The translations under genes were made by a program, and so were the position numbers. DNA of 64,000 nt, from NCBI GenBank assembly GCA_002440665.1, contig DJUX01000035.1, positions 1 through 64,000 on the forward strand, read 5' to 3'. The notes beneath the pieces are model-generated. The model was not told the DNA's origin and ran no database searches. It saw only the letters and a list, made by a program, of their open reading frames with translations. Each line of letters opens with the position of its first letter. Within the stretch, counting starts at the first letter, position 1. Positions 60,803 through 64,000 of this stretch are shown here, piece by piece. The stretch is from Dechloromonas sp. UBA6271. GTDB taxonomy: Bacteria; Pseudomonadota; Gammaproteobacteria; Burkholderiales; Rhodocyclaceae.

Positions 60803-63800
60803 ATGCCCGACGCACTGAACGCCCGGCAGCCCGTGACCGCCAGCGCCCCCTGCCTGACAGCGGACAGCAAACGCCTGCGCAGCATCGAGCGCGAACTGTC
60901 GCGGTCGACCGGCGAAAAGAGGCAAAAACTGCAGTCCGAGCTGGGCGAACTGCTGGCCCGGTCGCGGATGGCGGTGGCCGACCGGCGCGGCAAGCTGCCG
61001 AGACCGGATTTCCAGCCCGACCTTCCGGTCAACGAGCGGCGGGGCGACATCGCCGAGCTGATTGCAAAAAACCAGGTGGTGATCGTCTGCGGCGAAACCG
61101 GCTCGGGCAAGACGACGCAGTTGCCGAAGATTTGTCTTGATCTCGGGCTCGGTGCGCGCGGACTGATCGGGCACACCCAGCCGCGCCGGCTGGCCGCACG
61201 TTCGGTAGCGACGCGTCTGGCGCAGGAGTTGAAGACGCAGGTCGGGGCCGGCGTTGGCGTCAAGATCCGCTTTCAGGATCGGTCGTCCCCGGAAAGCTGG
61301 GTCAAGCTGATGACCGACGGCATCCTGCTTGCCGAGTCGCAGTCCGACCCCTATCTGAACGCCTACGAGGCGATCATCATCGACGAGGCGCACGAGCGCA
61401 GCCTCAACATCGATTTCCTGCTCGGTTACCTCAAGCAGTTGCTGGCCAAGCGGCCGGATCTGAAGGTCATCATCACCTCGGCGACCATTGATGCCGACCG
61501 CTTTTCGACGCATTTCACGGTCAACGGGAAAAAAGCGCCGATTATCGAAGTCTCCGGCCGGCTCTACCCGGTCGAGGTGCGTTACCGGCCGGTCGAGGAT
61601 CTGGAAAAGAAGGACGACGAACGCGATCTTTACGACGCCATCGTCGATGCCGCCGACGAAGTGGCGCGACTGGGCAGCGGCGACATTCTCGTCTTCCTGC
61701 CCGGCGAGCGGGAAATCCGCGAGGCGGCGGAAGCCCTGCGCAAGCACGCCTTGGCCCGCCCCGGCTTGTCGAGCGCTCACGCCCCGGAAATCCTGCCGCT
61801 CTTCTCGCGTCTGTCGGCTGGCGATCAGGATCGCATCTTCAAGCCCTCCGGCGGCCAGCGGCGCATCGTGCTGGCCACCAATGTGGCCGAAACCTCGCTG
61901 ACCGTGCCCGGCATCCGTTACGTCATCGACAGCGGGCTGGCCCGGGTCAAGCGCTATTCCTACCGCAACAAGGTCGAGCAGTTGCAGATCGAAAAGGTCT
62001 CGCAGGCAGCGGCCCGGCAGCGGGCCGGGCGTTGCGGCCGGGTCGCGGCTGGTGTTTGCATCCGCTTGTACGACGAGTTGGATTTCAATGCGCGGCCACC
62101 ATTCACCGACCCAGAAATCCTCCGCTCCAGCCTGGCTGGCGTCATCCTGCGCATGAAGTCGCTGCGCCTGACCGATGTCGAGAGCTTCCCCTTCATCGAA
62201 CCGCCGCCTGCCAAGGCCATCGCCGACGGCTACGCGCTGTTGCAGGAACTCGGTGCGCTGACCGACGACAATGTGCTGACGCCGATTGGCGCGTCGCTGG
62301 CCAAGCTGCCGCTCGACCCACGCATCGGCCGCATGCTGGTCGCCGCCCGCGATCTGGGTTGTTTGAAGGAAGTCATGGTCATCGCCGCCGGCCTCTCGGC
62401 GCAGGACCCGCGCGAACGGCCGCAGGAGCGCCAGCAGGCGGCGGACGAAAAGCACAAATTGTTCGCCGACGAGAAATCGGAATTCCTCGGCTGGTGGAAG
62501 CTGTGGAACTGGTTCCAGAACGCCGTCGAGCACAAGAAATCGAACAAGCAGCTGATCGACACCTGCCACGCTCATTTCCTCTCCTACCTGCGCCTGCGCG
62601 AGTGGCGCGAGGTGCATGGCCAGTTGCACGCGATGGTCACCGAGCTGGGCTGGAAGGAAAGCGAACTGCCCGGCACCTACGACGCCATCCATCAGGCGCT
62701 GCTGGCTGGCCTGTTGGGGAATCTCGGCTGCAAGGCCGACGAATCCGGCTACTACCTCGGCGCGCGCGGCATTCGTTACCTGATCCACCCTTCGTCGCCG
62801 CTACAAAAGAAGGCCGGCAAGTGGATCATGGCCGCCGAAATCACCGAGACGACGCGGCTGTTCGGCCGTTGTGTCGCCCGCATCGAGCCGGACTGGCTGG
62901 AGAAAGTGGGTGCTCACCTGATCAAGCGCCAGTATTTCGACGCCCACTGGGAAAAGAAGGCTATGCAGGTTTCGGGCTGGGAGCGAACGACGCTCTACGG
63001 CGTGGTCATCAACCCGAAGCGGCGCGTCCATTACGGCCCCATGGCGCCGGCCGAGTCGCGTGAAATCTTCATCCGCCAGGGGCTGGTCAGCGAGGAAATC
63101 GACGAGGCTTTTGCCAAGCGCTGGCCCTTCTTCCAGCACAACCAGAGGCTGATCCGCGAGATCGAGCACCTCGAACACAAGCAGCGCCGGCAGGACGTGC
63201 TGGTCGACGACGAACTGATTTTCGCCTTCTACGAATCGATCATTCCCGAAGGCATCCACAACGGCGCCACCTTCGACCACTGGCGCAAGGAAGCCGAGCG
63301 CGAGACGCCCAAGCTGCTCTATCTGTCGAAAGACGACCTCATGCGTCACTCGGCGGCCGGCGTGACGACCGAGGCTTTCCCGCATCACCTCAAGGTCGGC
63401 GGCGTCGATTACACGCTAAGCTACCACTTCGAGCCGGGATCGCCGCGCGACGGCGTGACGCTGACCCTGCCGCTCGCCCAGCTCAACCAGATTCCCGTGC
63501 TGCGCATGGAATGGCTGGTGCCCGGCCTGCTCAAGGAAAAGCTCGTCCAGCTGATCAAGACGCTGCCGCAGAAAATCCGGGCGAAAGTGGTGCCGGTGCC
63601 CGAATTTGTCGAAGAATTCCTGTCGACCGTAGCCGGCAACGAAAAGAAGATGAATCAGGGGCTTATCACGCCGCTGATCGACCACATCCTCGAAGCGCGC
63701 GGCCTCAATGCCCGCGGCTGGGCCGTGACGCCGGATTCCTTCCGGCCCGATGCCTTGCCCGCCCACTTCTCGATGAACTACAAGCTGATCGACGAGCATG

Positions 63801-64000
63801 GCCGTCAGCTCGACATGAACCGCAGCCTGGTCGCCCTGCGCGCCGAATGGGGCCGTCAGGCCAAGGACGAGTTTGCCGAGTTGCACGAAACGCCTTCCGA
63901 ATTCACCAAGCTGACCGACTGGACGTTTGGCGAATTGCCGGAGCTCATGGAAGTCCCGGTCGCCGGCCAGACCGTGCTCGGTTACCCGGGGCTGACCGAC
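60803..64000 (+). CDS. hrpA: ATP-dependent RNA helicase HrpA (3' end beyond window)
   Basis: The frame runs from ATG 60803 off the window end (at least 1066 codons; E. coli HrpA is 1300). It shows Walker A GETGSGKTTQLPK, the DEAH box in IIIDEAHERSLN, SATIDADRFS, the helicase C motifs (LATNVAETSLTVPGIRYVIDSG; QRAGRCGRV) and the HrpA-type C-terminal region. HrpA resolves stalled ribosomes and processes mRNA. It begins 4 bases after intI, so the integron lies directly upstream. Confidence 0.93.
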   Translation, partial: MPDALNARQPVTASAPCLTADSKRLRSIERELSRSTGEKRQKLQSELGELLARSRMAVADRRGKLPRPDFQPDLPVNERRGDIAELIAKNQVVIVCGETGSGKTTQLPKICLDLGLGARGLIGHTQPRRLAARSVATRLAQELKTQVGAGVGVKIRFQDRSSPESWVKLMTDGILLAESQSDPYLNAYEAIIIDEAHERSLNIDFLLGYLKQLLAKRPDLKVIITSATIDADRFSTHFTVNGKKAPIIEVSGRLYPVEVRYRPVEDLEKKDDERDLYDAIVDAADEVARLGSGDILVFLPGEREIREAAEALRKHALARPGLSSAHAPEILPLFSRLSAGDQDRIFKPSGGQRRIVLATNVAETSLTVPGIRYVIDSGLARVKRYSYRNKVEQLQIEKVSQAAARQRAGRCGRVAAGVCIRLYDELDFNARPPFTDPEILRSSLAGVILRMKSLRLTDVESFPFIEPPPAKAIADGYALLQELGALTDDNVLTPIGASLAKLPLDPRIGRMLVAARDLGCLKEVMVIAAGLSAQDPRERPQERQQAADEKHKLFADEKSEFLGWWKLWNWFQNAVEHKKSNKQLIDTCHAHFLSYLRLREWREVHGQLHAMVTELGWKESELPGTYDAIHQALLAGLLGNLGCKADESGYYLGARGIRYLIHPSSPLQKKAGKWIMAAEITETTRLFGRCVARIEPDWLEKVGAHLIKRQYFDAHWEKKAMQVSGWERTTLYGVVINPKRRVHYGPMAPAESREIFIRQGLVSEEIDEAFAKRWPFFQHNQRLIREIEHLEHKQRRQDVLVDDELIFAFYESIIPEGIHNGATFDHWRKEAERETPKLLYLSKDDLMRHSAAGVTTEAFPHHLKVGGVDYTLSYHFEPGSPRDGVTLTLPLAQLNQIPVLRMEWLVPGLLKEKLVQLIKTLPQKIRAKVVPVPEFVEEFLSTVAGNEKKMNQGLITPLIDHILEARGLNARGWAVTPDSFRPDALPAHFSMNYKLIDEHGRQLDMNRSLVALRAEWGRQAKDEFAELHETPSEFTKLTDWTFGELPELMEVPVAGQTVLGYPGLTD
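60899..60909 (+). repeat. Near copy TCGCGGTCGAC in the hrpA N-terminus
   Basis: One mismatch; followed by AAAA at +6 and AAAAA at +15. Confidence 0.65.

Overview
The window looks like a high-GC betaproteobacterial chromosome, most likely Rhodocyclales (Dechloromonas/Azonexus-like). This rests on recognising protein families and gene orders (rplM-rpsI near erpA and a bactofilin, fmdB-DUF502-aspS-nudB, pilB-pilC-pilD, coq7, a PhaJ-like hydratase, a classical betaproteobacterial porin). It is an inference, not a database match. No rRNA, tRNA, CRISPR array or prophage was seen.

Layout. 1-0.5 kb: remnants of a tyrS 3' end and an IS4-type transposase. 0.5-3.1 kb: leftward erpA, bactofilin, a membrane coiled-coil protein and rpsI/rplM. 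3.1-3.5 kb: AT-rich gap with a candidate small RNA carrying an anti-Shine-Dalgarno tract. 3.6-11.7 kb: housekeeping genes (OsmC-like, coq7, rppH, proS, a lytic transglycosylase, ffh, YpjD/CorB-like membrane pair). 11.7-15.6 kb: type IV pilus assembly pilB-pilC-pilD. 15.6-22.4 kb: fmdB, DUF502, aspS, a barnase-type RNase with its barstar, nudB, hsp20, argB, a HAD nucleotidase, slmA. 22.5-36.6 kb: hemB, engB, cytochrome c4, CBS protein, msrPQ, bioC-bioB, comF, trmL, a porin, proB-obg-rpmA-rplU, FKBP and an rRNA pseudouridine synthase. 36.7-41.4 kb: MaoC hydratase and a MacA/MacB-like tripartite export operon. 41.9-46.6 kb: a small exported peptide, two PNPOx-fold proteins (one fused to GAF), and an E1alpha/E1beta dehydrogenase pair with a cytochrome c. 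52.7-46.6 kb, leftward: glnS-DUF924-DNA methyltransferase-pyrF-ypfJ-M23 peptidase. 52.7-56.6 kb: crcB, a zinc-ribbon PD-(D/E)XK protein, a decayed patch (ankyrin pseudogene, flavodoxin remnant) and a hemolysin-III protein. 57.1-60.8 kb: a chromosomal integron (intI, attI, four attC sites, four cassettes). 60.8 kb to the end: hrpA, running off the window.

Most notable are three things. First, an 11-base word, TTGCGGTCGAC, occurs nine times exactly on both strands plus many near matches, usually followed by two A/T tracts about one helical turn apart. This is the architecture of Pasteurellaceae DNA-uptake sequences, and the same window carries pilBCD and comF. Second, there is a complete small integron whose cassettes encode mostly unrecognised proteins. 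Third, the barnase-like RNase gene carries a 116-bp tandem duplication that rewrites its C-terminus while keeping it overlapped with its barstar gene.
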